Below are positions 44,120 through 55,388 of a stretch of DNA of 64,000 nucleotides, in pieces (positions within the stretch are counted from its first letter, which is position 1; every line of letters begins with the position of its first letter). The position numbers were made by a program, and so were the translations under genes. Below the pieces are notes generated by a model. That model saw only the letters and a program-made list of their open reading frames with translations. It made no database searches and was not told the origin of the DNA. This DNA is from Cucumibacter marinus DSM 18995 (lineage in GTDB: Bacteria; Pseudomonadota; Alphaproteobacteria; Rhizobiales; Devosiaceae). Where the stretch lies: positions 124,001 to 188,000 of the forward strand of contig NZ_AUCR01000011.1 in the NCBI RefSeq assembly GCF_000429865.1, in the 5' to 3' direction.

Positions 44120-44437
44120 ATGATCAAAGCGTTTGTTTTGGGTGGTATGCTGGCCGTGGCCGGCATGGCGGCGCCGGCCATGGCGCAAAACCGTGGGCTT
44201 GAACGGGCGATTGCCGAGGCCTGTGTGGGCCAGCTTTATGAAAGCCGGTCGACCTGTTCATGCTTTGCGGACAATGCCATGGGCCGATTCAACGAGACCC
44301 AGCTGCGCTGGCTGGCTCTGACGACCGACCAGCCGCGGACCGCGCTCGAACTGGCCAAGCAGATGAGCTATTCCGAGGCTCAGGCGGTGGGCAGCTACAT
44401 GGTTGACGGTGTTCATGCTTGCCGGGGCGACAGCTAA
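44120..44437 (+). CDS. Small exported C-x10-C-x-C protein (paralogue 1 of 3)
   Basis: The 105-residue precursor has a signal peptide cleaved near AMAQ (residue 22). The mature protein has cysteines 35, 46, 48 and 101, in the context AEACVGQLYESRSTCSCFAD. Two more genes with the same spacing follow within 1.3 kb. It lies 47 bases after sdhA. I do not recognise a named family. Two disulphides or a metal site are possible. Its location inside the sdh operon suggests a link to respiration, which is inference. Confidence 0.8.
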   Translation: MIKAFVLGGMLAVAGMAAPAMAQNRGLERAIAEACVGQLYESRSTCSCFADNAMGRFNETQLRWLALTTDQPRTALELAKQMSYSEAQAVGSYMVDGVHACRGDS

Positions 44438-44454
44438 AGCGCCTTTCAGAGCGA

Positions 44455-44487
44455 CTTGCGAAAACGGGAAGGCCGCTTTTTCGCAAG
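44455..44487. promoter_or_regulatory. Inverted repeat between paralogues 1 and 2
   Basis: CTTGCGAAAA (44455-44464) and TTTTCGCAAG (44478-44487) form a perfect ten-base stem with a 13-base loop. It lies in the 161-base gap within the sdhA-sdhB interval. It could be an mRNA processing or attenuation hairpin, or a protein site; no T run follows. Confidence 0.5.
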
Positions 44488-44598
44488 ACGATGCGCCCGA
44501 GCGGAAACAGAGCGTTGCGCAGTCGCGCGGCGCTCCGGTCGGCAGACAGGACTGCGGTGTATTTTCGGATAGGGGCCATTCACGAGGGGAGACGTGAG

Positions 44599-44919
44599 AT
44601 GAGACTTCACCATCTGGCTTTGACGGTTTTGGTGCTGACAGGAGGACTGTCCGGCACGGCGCTGGCGCAGACCGCAAGCCATGAAGAGATCGTGGATGCC
44701 TGCCTTGCCGCCTCGAACATGCCCGAACCGATCTGCACCTGCGTGGCCGACAAGCTGATGGAAGAAGAAATCAGCGATACCCAGCGGCTGTGGTACTACA
44801 CCTCGCTGACCGATCAGGAGGCCGCCGAGGCGCTGGTGAGCGAGATGTCGCCTGTCGAGGCCGCCCAGATCGGGATGTTTTCGGCCACGGCTCCCGCCCA
44901 ATGCGCTGCCGGCGGTTGA
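44599..44919 (+). CDS. Small exported C-x10-C-x-C protein (paralogue 2 of 3)
   Basis: The 106-residue precursor has a signal peptide ending ALAQ (about residue 23-24). Cysteines 35, 46 and 48 have exactly the same numbering as in the preceding paralogue (DACLAASNMPEPICTCVADK), with a fourth Cys at 102. The rest of the mature protein is helical and acidic. GAGGGGAGACGTGAG supports the ATG at 44599. It is followed three bases later by the DUF3052 gene. Confidence 0.8.
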   Translation: MRLHHLALTVLVLTGGLSGTALAQTASHEEIVDACLAASNMPEPICTCVADKLMEEEISDTQRLWYYTSLTDQEAAEALVSEMSPVEAAQIGMFSATAPAQCAAGG

Positions 44920-44922
44920 GGC

Positions 44923-45375
44923 TTGGCTGAGACGGCCGGCTATTCCGGCACGCCGCTGGCGAAAAAACTGGGGCTGAAGGACGGGCAACGGGTCTTGTTC
45001 GTCGGTCTGCCCGAGACGCTGGGCTGGCTGGCCGGAGAGCGGGATTTTGGCGAGGTGGTCCATCGGCCGGACTGGGCGGGGATCGGGCCGGCCGACAATG
45101 GGTTCGATGTGGTGCATGCGTTCACCCTGCACCACGAAGAAATCAAATCCGGGCTGCTGCGTTTGCAGGATATTATCCAGCCCGATGGTATGATCTGGGT
45201 GAGCTGGCCTAAAAAGGCCGCAAAAATGGATACGGATGTCACAGAGGACGTTGTACGGGCGGAGGCCCTTCAGCTAGACCTCGTCGATGTGAAAGTCTGT
45301 GCTGTCGACGCGGTCTGGTCGGGTCTCAAGCTCGTCATTCGCAAACATTTGCGGGGGGCCGCAAGGAGAGTGTGA
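44923..45375 (+). CDS. DUF3052-like protein
   Basis: The 150-residue cytoplasmic protein begins AETAGYSGTPLAKKLGLKDG and contains GMIWVSWPKKAAKMDTDVTED and DVKVCAVDAVWSGLKLVIRK. This is the DUF3052 pattern, a Rossmann-like fold resembling methyltransferases without an evident SAM loop. The start is TTG at 44923, three bases after the previous gene. The stop overlaps the ATG of the next gene by one base (TGATG). Confidence 0.8.
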   Translation: MAETAGYSGTPLAKKLGLKDGQRVLFVGLPETLGWLAGERDFGEVVHRPDWAGIGPADNGFDVVHAFTLHHEEIKSGLLRLQDIIQPDGMIWVSWPKKAAKMDTDVTEDVVRAEALQLDLVDVKVCAVDAVWSGLKLVIRKHLRGAARRV

Positions 45376-45713
45376 TGACTGCCAGTTTCAAGAAGATCGC
45401 CATTGTGGCCGGGCTTTCGCTCGCCACGGGCCTGGTTTCCGGTCCTGCAATCGCGCAGCAGGATACGGTGCGGGCCGATATCGTGGCGTCCTGCATGGCC
45501 GAACTGTCGATGCCCGAAGCCGGATGCGGCTGCATCGCGGACAAGGCCAATGAAGAACTCGGGCCGGAATTGTCGGCCTATCTTGCCAAAGTGCTTTCCG
45601 ACCCTGCCGGAGCCGCAGCCGACGCGCAGTCGGGCGTGGTTTCCGCCGATCAGGTCAAGCAGTTGGGTGAATTCATGACCAGCGCGCCGCAAGCCTGTTC
45701 GGCGGCGCAATAA
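45375..45713 (+). CDS. Small exported C-x10-C-x-C protein (paralogue 3 of 3)
   Basis: The 112-residue precursor has a signal peptide ending AIAQ (about residue 27-28). Cysteines 40, 51 and 53 (VASCMAELSMPEAGCGCIAD) repeat the spacing of the two preceding paralogues, and a fourth Cys is at 108. AAGGAGAG is four to five bases before the ATG at 45375; a GTG at 45372 is an alternative start. A GC hairpin and sdhB follow. Confidence 0.8.
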   Translation: MTASFKKIAIVAGLSLATGLVSGPAIAQQDTVRADIVASCMAELSMPEAGCGCIADKANEELGPELSAYLAKVLSDPAGAAADAQSGVVSADQVKQLGEFMTSAPQACSAAQ

Positions 45714-45724
45714 ACACGATAAGG

Positions 45725-45740
45725 GCCGCCCCCGGGCGGC
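45725..45740. promoter_or_regulatory. GC-rich hairpin just before sdhB
   Basis: GCCGCCC and GGGCGGC form a perfect seven-base stem around CC, 18 bases before the sdhB start. No T run follows. It may modulate read-through or stabilise the 3' segment of the operon mRNA. Confidence 0.4.
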
Positions 45741-45758
45741 TTGAACGAGGGAACCGAT

Positions 45759-46538
45759 ATGGTCGAGCTGACTTTGCCGAAGAATTCAAAGATCAGGGAG
45801 GGCGTCACCTGGTCGAAGCCCGAAGGGGCGACCAATCTGCGGCAATTCCGGGTCTATCGCTATGATCCGGATACGGGCGACAACCCGCGGCTCGACACCT
45901 ATTTCGTCGATCTCGACGATTGCGGTCCGATGGTTCTCGATGCGCTGCTTTACATCAAGAACAAGATCGACCCCACGCTGACCCTTCGCCGCTCCTGCCG
46001 CGAGGGGATCTGCGGGTCATGCGCGATGAATATCGACGGGCTCAACACCCTCGCCTGTACCAAGGGCATGGACGAGATCAAGGGCTCGATCACCATCTAT
46101 CCCTTGCCGCATCTGCCGGTGGTCAAGGATCTGGTACCGGATCTGTCGACCTTCTATGCCCAGCACCGTTCGATCGAGCCCTGGCTCAAGACGACGACGC
46201 CAGAGCCGGGCACCGAATGGCTGCAGGCGCGTGAGGACCGCGAAAAGCTCGACGGGCTTTATGAGTGCATTCTTTGTGCCTGCTGCTCGACCTCGTGTCC
46301 GAGCTATTGGTGGAATGGCGAGCGCTATCTCGGCCCGGCCGCGCTGTTGCAAGCCTATCGCTGGCTCATTGACAGCCGCGACGAGGCGACCGGCGAACGG
46401 CTCGACAATCTCGAGGATCCGTTCCGGCTCTATCGCTGCCATACGATCATGAACTGCGCCAATACCTGCCCCAAAGGCCTCAATCCGGCCAAGGCGATCG
46501 GCGAAATCAAGAAAATGATGGTCGAGCGCCGGGTCTGA
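45759..46538 (+). CDS. sdhB: Succinate dehydrogenase iron-sulfur subunit
   Basis: The 259-residue subunit carries three clusters. [20 protein letters not shown] plus NTLACTKG bind 2Fe-2[21 protein letters not shown] and [20 protein letters not shown] bind 4Fe-4S and 3Fe-4S. The ATG at 45759 has a GAGGGAAC site; a TTG at 45741 is less likely. It completes complex II. Confidence 0.98.
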   Translation: MVELTLPKNSKIREGVTWSKPEGATNLRQFRVYRYDPDTGDNPRLDTYFVDLDDCGPMVLDALLYIKNKIDPTLTLRRSCREGICGSCAMNIDGLNTLACTKGMDEIKGSITIYPLPHLPVVKDLVPDLSTFYAQHRSIEPWLKTTTPEPGTEWLQAREDREKLDGLYECILCACCSTSCPSYWWNGERYLGPAALLQAYRWLIDSRDEATGERLDNLEDPFRLYRCHTIMNCANTCPKGLNPAKAIGEIKKMMVERRV

Positions 46539-46620
46539 CCGGCCCGCATATGCGTTTGATCAGGGCGGGGGGCAAACCGCCAAACCGCTTCGCGTCGAGG
46601 AGCGGGCAAAGGAGATCCCT

Positions 46621-47157
46621 ATGAAAAAACTGTCGACCGCCTTGCTGACCGCATTGATGCTGGGTGTCAGCGCACCGGCTGCGATCGCGCCTGTGCTGGC
46701 CCAGGACGAGGCGAGCGAAGCCCAGGCCGACCCGCGCGTGGCGCTGGCCGAAGAGCTGATCGCCCTCACGGTCACCGACACCATGGTCGAACAGATGGTC
46801 GATGCGGTGTGGCCGACGCTCGAAGAGCAGCTCGTTGCGCTCAACCCGGAGATCTCCGAGGATGCGCTCGCTGACCTCAAGGCCAAGATGGTCGAACTCG
46901 AGCGCGGGCTGGTCGCGGATATGACCGGCACGATCGTGACCTTCTACACCGAGACTTTCACCGAACAGGAACTGACCGAGCTGAATGCGTTCTACGCCTC
47001 GGATCTGGGGCAGAAGCTGCTTGATTCACAGCCGGCACTGATGAGCCAGGTCATGCCCGACATGATCCGGCAGGTGCAGACCTCGGTGCCGCTCCTGATG
47101 GAGGATTTCCTCTCCTATGCCGAGGAGCAGGGCTTCGAGACCGGTGAGGACGCCTGA
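46621..47157 (+). CDS. Exported DUF2059 family protein
   Basis: The 178-residue precursor has a signal peptide ending near VLAQD (about 27). The mature, helical, acidic protein has the DUF2059 pattern: ALAEELIALTVTDTMVEQMV, FYTETFTEQELTELNAFYAS and DLGQKLLDSQPALMSQVMPD. It contains no cysteine. An AAAGGAGATCCC site precedes the ATG. It follows sdhB by 82 bases and may be on the same transcript. Confidence 0.88.
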   Translation: MKKLSTALLTALMLGVSAPAAIAPVLAQDEASEAQADPRVALAEELIALTVTDTMVEQMVDAVWPTLEEQLVALNPEISEDALADLKAKMVELERGLVADMTGTIVTFYTETFTEQELTELNAFYASDLGQKLLDSQPALMSQVMPDMIRQVQTSVPLLMEDFLSYAEEQGFETGEDA

Positions 47158-47176
47158 CGGCGCGTAAGGAACAGCA

Positions 47177-47413
47177 ATGAGCTTTGAAACCGTCCTCAGC
47201 CTGAGGGATTCCAACAAGGCACGGGTGATCATCGTGGCGCTCAAGGCGCATGGCTTTCACCCGCTCGAGGGCGGAGAGGACGGTCTGCCCGGCATGCCGG
47301 GGATCACCGGACGCGGCGGTATCGCCATTCGCGTGCCGGCGGAGGAGGCGGAGGACGCCAAGGTCCTCGCTGAAGCATTGCTGGCCGACATGAATGCGGA
47401 AGGCGACGACTGA
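47177..47413 (+). CDS. Small DUF2007-like protein
   Basis: The 78-residue protein has a ferredoxin-like layout: VLSLRDSNKARVIIVALKAHGF ahead of GIAIRVPAEEAEDAKVLAEAL. This resembles the DUF2007 putative signal-transducing domain. It starts 19 bases after the DUF2059 gene with AAGGAACAGC upstream. The assignment is tentative. Confidence 0.65.
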   Translation: MSFETVLSLRDSNKARVIIVALKAHGFHPLEGGEDGLPGMPGITGRGGIAIRVPAEEAEDAKVLAEALLADMNAEGDD

Positions 47414-47446
47414 GCGCTGCCTTCCACTAGGTCTTGCCCCTGATTT

Positions 47447-48736
47447 TCACCCCGTCCGCGCAAGGGCGGTTCGGGCCTCCTCGATCCGTCCGGCAAACCC
47501 GGATTTCATGGCATTGCGGTCCGGCAGGGCCTCGATATTTTTCAAGAGCGCGGCCAGCCAGCCGTCGATGGCGGCGAGATGCGGCTTGTGCGCGGTCGCT
47601 TCCCCCAGCGCTGTCAGCAGCCGGATCAACCGGTCTGTGACCTGCGGGTCGCCCTCGGCGGCGGGCAGCAGCGGGATCATCACGATCTCAAGGTAATAGT
47701 CGAGGCACAGGCTCGGGCGGCTGAGGCGGGGCGTGCCGTCTTCATCGTTCAGTATGTCCGGCACCGTGCCGCGCCGCGCCAGATCGCAAAGGCCGGTGGC
47801 GAGGAAGTTGAGCGCGATCACCGCCGTGTTGGGGTCGCGCACTCCGGGTGACAGCGCCCGCAAGGCAATCTCGACCAGCGCGCGGGCCTCATAGCTTGCC
47901 TCCTGCAAGGGCGACATGCGCGTCCCCAGTTGCATGGTGTCGCACAGGCTGTCCGGGTCCTCGGGCTGTTTCGAGGCGAAGAGCACCGGGAAACCTTCGA
48001 GCACATGTTCGCCGGGCCTGACTTTGAGTTCGAGCGTCATGCTCTCGGTGCGGGCGGCCTCGATCAGCGCGTCATAGTCGATGATCTGTACATATCCCGA
48101 TTTTGTGGCGTTGACGGGAACGCGCGCTCCTTTCGCAATCGGTTTGGCGGCATGGCGGTCCTCCGGCGAGAGGACTTCAATGTCGGCGATCGCGGCGATG
48201 AAGCGCTTGCCCGAGCGTGCCACCACGACATCGGCCTGGATCGACTGGGCCATGTGGTGGACGAAATAGATGACGACGAAAAAGGCGATGACGGTCATCG
48301 GCCCGGCCATCAGCGTGGCCAGCATCGGGGCGGCGACACTGTCGTCGGCGGGGAAGGCGATCAGCACCTGCACCGCATACAGAAACACGCCGAGGAACAC
48401 GCCCATGGTCGATTGCGTTATGCGGTCGTGCATGACCATGGTCACCAGCCGCGGACCCAGTTGCTGCGAGACCAGGGTCAGCCCGACAAAGGTAAGCGAG
48501 AAGACCATGGTCGCCACGCTCACCATCGCCCCGGCGATGGTGGTCAGAAGGTTCTGGGCGGCACTCTTGGCCATCGGTTCGATGCCGATGGCAGAAAGCG
48601 GTCCGCGCCAGTCGAACCAGGTATCGAGCGCGACCATGAAATGGGCAAAAAGCACGCTTACAATGCCAATGAGAGCGGGCATAAACCAGAAGCCGCCCAG
48701 AATGGCAGAACGCAGGATCTTAAGGCTTGCCCACAT
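47447..48736 (-). CDS. DUF2254 family membrane protein
   Basis: The 429-residue protein has four N-terminal membrane helices (about 10-35, 55-85, 105-125, 135-160) and a large soluble C-terminal domain. SVATMVFSLTFVGLTLVSQQLGPR and the ALSPGVRDPNTAVIALNFL segment are hallmarks of DUF2254. GGAGACC precedes the ATG at 48736. Function is unknown; it is convergent with the sdh region. Confidence 0.9.
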   Translation of the reverse strand: MWASLKILRSAILGGFWFMPALIGIVSVLFAHFMVALDTWFDWRGPLSAIGIEPMAKSAAQNLLTTIAGAMVSVATMVFSLTFVGLTLVSQQLGPRLVTMVMHDRITQSTMGVFLGVFLYAVQVLIAFPADDSVAAPMLATLMAGPMTVIAFFVVIYFVHHMAQSIQADVVVARSGKRFIAAIADIEVLSPEDRHAAKPIAKGARVPVNATKSGYVQIIDYDALIEAARTESMTLELKVRPGEHVLEGFPVLFASKQPEDPDSLCDTMQLGTRMSPLQEASYEARALVEIALRALSPGVRDPNTAVIALNFLATGLCDLARRGTVPDILNDEDGTPRLSRPSLCLDYYLEIVMIPLLPAAEGDPQVTDRLIRLLTALGEATAHKPHLAAIDGWLAALLKNIEALPDRNAMKSGFAGRIEEARTALARTG

Positions 48737-48896
48737 CAACGGTCTCCATGGCTGTTGCCTGTGTGTAACGCATAAAGCGCCTCTTGGGTCGCAAACTGGC
48801 CACATTCTTGCCTTTTAGGGCGTGCGCCCACGGTAAATCGAGTGATAAGGGTGCCCTGCAACAGTCAGGTTTGGCCCGATCGGGAGAATCGAGTTG

Positions 48897-49658
48897 ATGA
48901 TCAATGCGGGGAACAGGCGCCTCGCGATCGGCGTGGTAATGATCGCGGCGGTGGCGCTGACCGGATGTACCTCCACGCGAGGCAGCCGAACCACACTGGC
49001 AAGCACAGCTCCGGAGCAGCTGACCCCGGTTGAAACCGGTGCGGTCCAGCAGGGCGCCTTGCCGCCGGTCGGCAGCCAGCAGCAGACCCAGGCCAATAAC
49101 GGCGTCTATCCGGACGGATATCCGCAGCAAGTGCAAGTGCCCGGCCAGCAGCAGGGCCAGCCAGTCTACGCGGCCGACGGCTCGGGCCGGGTTGTCTATT
49201 CCAATGGCGCCGAAGGCAATGTGCTGGGCACCATTCCGCAAAGCCAGGCCAATTCGATCGACGGGCAATATGGCGTTGCCAGCGCAGAACAGCTGACGCC
49301 GGGGGATGATTCCTTCGTCTCGCTCGATGATGTCAATCGCAACCCCAATGTGGTGGGCCGCGATCTGACCGGCGAACTCTCGGTCGAGAAGCTCTTGGGC
49401 GGCTGGACGCTGCAAGGCGCTTCAACATCCTGCCGGCTCAATCTCACTTATACCGCCAAGGCCGATACCGGCCGCTACCGCGCATCCGCGCCGGGCTGCG
49501 AAGTGCCAGGCATGATAGCGGTTTCCTCCTGGCAGTTGTCCGGCCGCCAGGTGCTGCTGTACGACAATGGCGGCAAGGTCATGGCCACGCTGCTGCTTTC
49601 GGGCGACCGGTTCGTGGGCACCAGCATTTCCGGCCAGGGCATTTCCATGGTCAGCTAA
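48897..49658 (+). CDS. Outer-membrane lipoprotein, Inh/Omp19 protease-inhibitor family
   Basis: The predicted 253-residue lipoprotein has a lipobox at VALTGC (about 24), a long Gln/Pro/Gly-rich linker, and a C-terminal eight-strand barrel domain of the AprI/Inh family (GELSVEKLLGGWTLQGASTS, SWQLSGRQVLLYDNGGKVM). Brucella Omp19 has this design and inhibits proteases. It precedes zapE-mdh, a common order in the Hyphomicrobiales. The start may be TTG at 48894 or ATG at 48897. Confidence 0.88.
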   Translation: MINAGNRRLAIGVVMIAAVALTGCTSTRGSRTTLASTAPEQLTPVETGAVQQGALPPVGSQQQTQANNGVYPDGYPQQVQVPGQQQGQPVYAADGSGRVVYSNGAEGNVLGTIPQSQANSIDGQYGVASAEQLTPGDDSFVSLDDVNRNPNVVGRDLTGELSVEKLLGGWTLQGASTSCRLNLTYTAKADTGRYRASAPGCEVPGMIAVSSWQLSGRQVLLYDNGGKVMATLLLSGDRFVGTSISGQGISMVS

Positions 49659-49694
49659 CCCGTCTGTCAGCGGGTATTCCGGGAGTACGGTCTG

Positions 49695-50831
49695 ATGGGG
49701 GCTCATCCCGGCAGCGGCGCCGTCGTTGCTGCCTATCGCGATCATGTCGAAACCGGCAAGCTGACCAGCGATCCGGCCCAGCTCGAAGCGGCCGAGGCGC
49801 TCGATGCGCTCGCCGCTGCCCTCAAGGCCGAGGAAAAGCCGGGCGGTCTGTCGCGGCTGTTCGGGCGCAAGCCCGACAAGGCGCCGCGCGGACTTTACAT
49901 TCACGGCGCGGTGGGGCGCGGCAAGACTTTTTTGATGGATCTGTTCTTCAACGCGGTCGAAGAGCCGCGCAAAAGACGGAAGCATTTCCACGAATTCATG
50001 GACGAGGTGCATACGGGCATCGCTGCGTTTCGCCGCGAGAGCGGGGACAAGGCCGGGCGCCGCGATCCGATTCCCGCGGTCGCCGGACCGATCGCGGAAG
50101 ATACTCGACTGTTGTGCCTCGATGAATTCCACGTCTCCGACATCACCGATGCGATGTTGCTGCAGCGCCTGTTCTCGGTGCTGTTCGAGGCGGGCGTCAT
50201 CCTCGTCGCGACGTCCAACCTGGCGCCCGACCGGCTTTATGAGAACGGGCTCAACCGCCAGCTCTTCCTGCCCTTTATCGAGCTCCTCAAGGACCGGTGC
50301 CGGGTGATCGAGCTCGATGCGGCCAAGGATTACCGCCGCGACAAGCTCGAACGTCAGCCGGTCTATTTCTTCGGCCCGCGCGCCGAGACGCATGACGAGC
50401 TCGATGCGGCCTGGCGCGTGATTGCGGGACCGGATGGCGGCGAACCGGAGACGCTGCGCATCAATGGCCGCGATATCAAGGTGCCGGCCCAGGGGCTGGG
50501 TGCGGCGCGATTCAGCTTTGCGGAGTTGTGCGAGGCCCCGCTTGGGGCGCGCGACTATCTGCGGCTGAGCCAGCACTTTCATACGCTGGTCGTCGAAGGC
50601 GTGCCGCATCTCGACCGCACCCGCTCGGACGCAGCCAAGCGATTCATCCTGCTGATCGATACGCTTTATGACCGCGGCATCAAGCTGGTGGCGAGCTTCG
50701 AGGCGCCGCTCGATGAACTGGGGGCCGACAGCCGCACTAGTTTCGAATTCCAGCGTACCGTGTCCCGGCTCACCGAAATGCAGTCAGGTGCCTATCTTTC
50801 GGGCCACCGCGCCGATGCAATTGCCGGTTGA
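49695..50831 (+). CDS. zapE: Cell division ATPase ZapE (AFG1 family)
   Basis: The 378-residue P-loop ATPase has Walker A YIHGAVGRGKTFLMDLFF, Walker B LLCLDEFHVSDITDAML, and the AFG1-specific FHEFMDEVH and VATSNLAPDRLYENGLNR segments. E. coli ZapE interacts with the FtsZ ring; mitochondrial AFG1/LACE1 acts in respiratory protein quality control. It lies 36 bases after the Inh lipoprotein and upstream of mdh. Confidence 0.95.
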   Translation: MGAHPGSGAVVAAYRDHVETGKLTSDPAQLEAAEALDALAAALKAEEKPGGLSRLFGRKPDKAPRGLYIHGAVGRGKTFLMDLFFNAVEEPRKRRKHFHEFMDEVHTGIAAFRRESGDKAGRRDPIPAVAGPIAEDTRLLCLDEFHVSDITDAMLLQRLFSVLFEAGVILVATSNLAPDRLYENGLNRQLFLPFIELLKDRCRVIELDAAKDYRRDKLERQPVYFFGPRAETHDELDAAWRVIAGPDGGEPETLRINGRDIKVPAQGLGAARFSFAELCEAPLGARDYLRLSQHFHTLVVEGVPHLDRTRSDAAKRFILLIDTLYDRGIKLVASFEAPLDELGADSRTSFEFQRTVSRLTEMQSGAYLSGHRADAIAG

Positions 50832-50939
50832 GCGCATCGCCGGTCCGGCCATGCGGCCCCGAAGCGATGATCCGGCAAACGTTTACACCCTGTTTCTCGG
50901 TCTCAACCCCCCGGTCCGGCTTGCACGGGCAGAGCCTAG

Positions 50940-51956
<1,017 letters not shown>

Positions 51957-52013
51957 TTCCGACCGTCTGTCCGGGCCCGAGCGGCGGGGCAGGAACACGC
52001 TGGAGGAGCGGTC

Positions 52014-53212
<1,199 letters not shown>

Positions 53213-53216
<4 letters not shown>

Positions 53217-53569
53217 TCATCGAGCTCGTCACGCTCGGCGCCGGTATCGTTCTGGCACCCCTTCTGCTGTTCGTGTTCGCCAAGGGGCTGTGCAGCCACC
53301 GGCGGCGCGGTTTCTTCATCGGCCTCGGGCTGGGGCTGGGGGTCATTGCCTGCCTCGCCGGTGCGGGGCTGGTGCTCAGCCTGATGCTGGCCGCCGATAA
53401 TGAGGCGGCGTGTCTTGGACAGGGGTTCGCGTTCAATTGCGACGATGCCTATCTGATCACGACGCTGCCGCTGACGGCGGCGATCATGGCGGGCCTGTTG
53501 TTTACGGGCGGGGCCATGGCGTTGCGGTATTTCAAGGTGCATCAACACGCGGAAAGCCATCACCGATGA
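53213..53569 (+). CDS. Small membrane protein inserted between sucC and sucD
   Basis: The 118-residue protein has three hydrophobic segments, near residues 3-24, 34-60 and 82-105, separated by short loops, with Cys in SHRRRG-proximal and [14 protein letters not shown] positions. It starts with TTG inside the sucC stop (TTGA overlap) and ends overlapping the next gene by four bases (ATGA). I do not recognise a family. The tight coupling argues that it is translated with sucC. Confidence 0.7.
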
Positions 53570-54222
53570 CCGCGTTTCACAGGGCAGCCACCATTACAGG
53601 ACTATCCCTGACCCTGACGGGGACGCTCTCGGGTGCGGCGCTGGCCGGGCCGGTGACGGACCTATTCGCCTCGGTGTGCCTCACCGATGCCCGATTCGAT
53701 TTTTCGGATCTGATGGCCAAGGCGGATGAAGAGGGCTTCATCGAGGATGCCGTCAATGTCGACCCGGAGCTCGAAAGCCTGATCGCCGTGATACGGGACC
53801 AGGCCGAAGACCCGGAATTCGAGGGCTATTCGACCGAGATCGCGATCTACAAAAAAACGGTCGAAGACCGGCTCTACCATCTCATTGTCGACAGGGTGTC
53901 GGACAATGCGACCGACTATGAGCCGTTCACGCTGATCGGCTGCTATGTCTATGATTTCGATGCCACCGAGATCGCCGACCCCGCGGAGGTGACGGCGCTG
54001 CTCGAGCATCCGGTTTCGCACAACACGCTCGACGAAGGCGACTTCAAGGCCGACCCGGCGCGGCTCGTCAGCTATGTGTGGGGGCCGCCGCCCAAATTCC
54101 CCCGGCAATTCGACACCTATCTCACCTTCATTCCCGAAGGCAGCGATGTCGTCGAGACAACCGGCTTTTCCGGGCTTGTTCTCAAGACCGTCACCTCGGA
54201 GCCGAGCGAGGCAGAGCAATGA
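53566..54222 (+). CDS. Uncharacterised exported protein between sucC and sucD
   Basis: The 218-residue precursor has a signal peptide (about 1-25, ending SGAALAGP). The mature acidic protein begins [19 protein letters not shown] and has a second Cys in [10 protein letters not shown]. Its overall look, with the [18 protein letters not shown] segment, is of a compact periplasmic domain. Its ATG overlaps the preceding stop by four bases. No family recognised. It ends 114 bases before sucD. Confidence 0.72.
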   Translation: MTAFHRAATITGLSLTLTGTLSGAALAGPVTDLFASVCLTDARFDFSDLMAKADEEGFIEDAVNVDPELESLIAVIRDQAEDPEFEGYSTEIAIYKKTVEDRLYHLIVDRVSDNATDYEPFTLIGCYVYDFDATEIADPAEVTALLEHPVSHNTLDEGDFKADPARLVSYVWGPPPKFPRQFDTYLTFIPEGSDVVETTGFSGLVLKTVTSEPSEAEQ

Positions 54223-54336
54223 TGGTGCGAATGCGCCCGCCGGGCTTTCATCTGCAGACACAAAGTTCCACACTGACCATCACGGCCTTCGGCGCGGTGA
54301 CTGGCGGCGCGACGAAAGAGGATTAAGGAAACCGAC

Positions 54337-55251
54337 ATGTCCATTCTGGTTGACAAGAATACCAAGGTTCTCGTTCAGGGGCTGACCGGCAAGACAGGCA
54401 CGTTTCACACCGAGCAGGCGCTGAGCTATTTCGGCACCAAGATGGTCGGGGGGGTTCACCCCAAAAAGGGTGGCGAGACCTGGACCGGTCATCTCGAAGA
54501 CGGCTCCAGCGCCGACCTGCCGGTATTCGCCACGGTCGCCGAAGGCAAGGAAGCGACAGGGGCCAACGCGTCTGTGGTCTATGTGCCGCCCGCAGGGGCC
54601 GCTGCCGCGATCATCGAGGCGATCGATGCGGAAATTCCGCTTATCGTGTGCATCACCGAGGGTGTGCCGGTTCTCGACATGGTCAAGGTCAAGGCGCGGC
54701 TTGAGAAGTCGAATTCGCGGCTGATCGGCCCGAACTGCCCGGGCGTTCTGACGCCGGAGGAATGCAAGATCGGCATCATGCCGGGCAATATCTTCAAGAA
54801 GGGCTCGGTCGGCATCGTGTCGCGCTCGGGGACGCTGACCTATGAGGCGGTGTTCCAGACCACCAATGCCGGGCTCGGCCAGTCGACAGCCGTCGGCATT
54901 GGCGGTGATCCGGTCAAGGGGACCGAGTTCATCGACGTTTTGGAGATGTACCTTGCCGATCCGGAAACCGAATCCATGATCATGATCGGGGAAATCGGGG
55001 GCACCGCTGAAGAAGACGCGGCCCAGTTCCTGATCGATGAAGCCAAGAAGGGCCGCAAGAAGCCGACCGCCGGGTTCATCGCCGGGCTGACCGCTCCTCC
55101 GGGCCGCACCATGGGCCACGCCGGCGCCGTGATTTCGGGCGGCAAGGGCGGTGCCGAAGACAAGATAGCGGCCATGGAAGCGGCCGGGATCGCGGTTTCG
55201 CGCTCGCCGGCGCGCATCGGTGACGCTTTGGTGAACAAACTCAAGGGTTGA
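54337..55251 (+). CDS. sucD: Succinyl-CoA synthetase alpha subunit
   Basis: The 304-residue subunit has [19 protein letters not shown] (CoA-binding), [19 protein letters not shown] and [20 protein letters not shown] with the phosphorylated His. Full length. The start follows AAGGAAACCGAC. It is separated from sucC by 1.1 kb of coupled accessory genes but is probably on the same transcript. Confidence 0.98.
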   Translation: MSILVDKNTKVLVQGLTGKTGTFHTEQALSYFGTKMVGGVHPKKGGETWTGHLEDGSSADLPVFATVAEGKEATGANASVVYVPPAGAAAAIIEAIDAEIPLIVCITEGVPVLDMVKVKARLEKSNSRLIGPNCPGVLTPEECKIGIMPGNIFKKGSVGIVSRSGTLTYEAVFQTTNAGLGQSTAVGIGGDPVKGTEFIDVLEMYLADPETESMIMIGEIGGTAEEDAAQFLIDEAKKGRKKPTAGFIAGLTAPPGRTMGHAGAVISGGKGGAEDKIAAMEAAGIAVSRSPARIGDALVNKLKG

Positions 55252-55319
55252 TCGGGACTTCAACCGGTCTCATGTTAACGCCATGGTGAAGACGATGGCG
55301 TCAATTTGAACTCTCCGCC

Positions 55320-55341
55320 GCGCGCCCGGGTTCGGGCGCGC
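55320..55341. terminator. GC-rich hairpin between sucD and sucA
   Basis: GCGCGCCCG and CGGGCGCGC form a perfect nine-base stem with loop GGTT, 68 bases after sucD. With no T run it may be an attenuator or mRNA-stability element rather than a full terminator. Confidence 0.4.
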
Positions 55342-55388
55342 CAGTCAATGCCCGAGCTAGGGAAGACGGGGCCAAACCTCGCCGCTTT

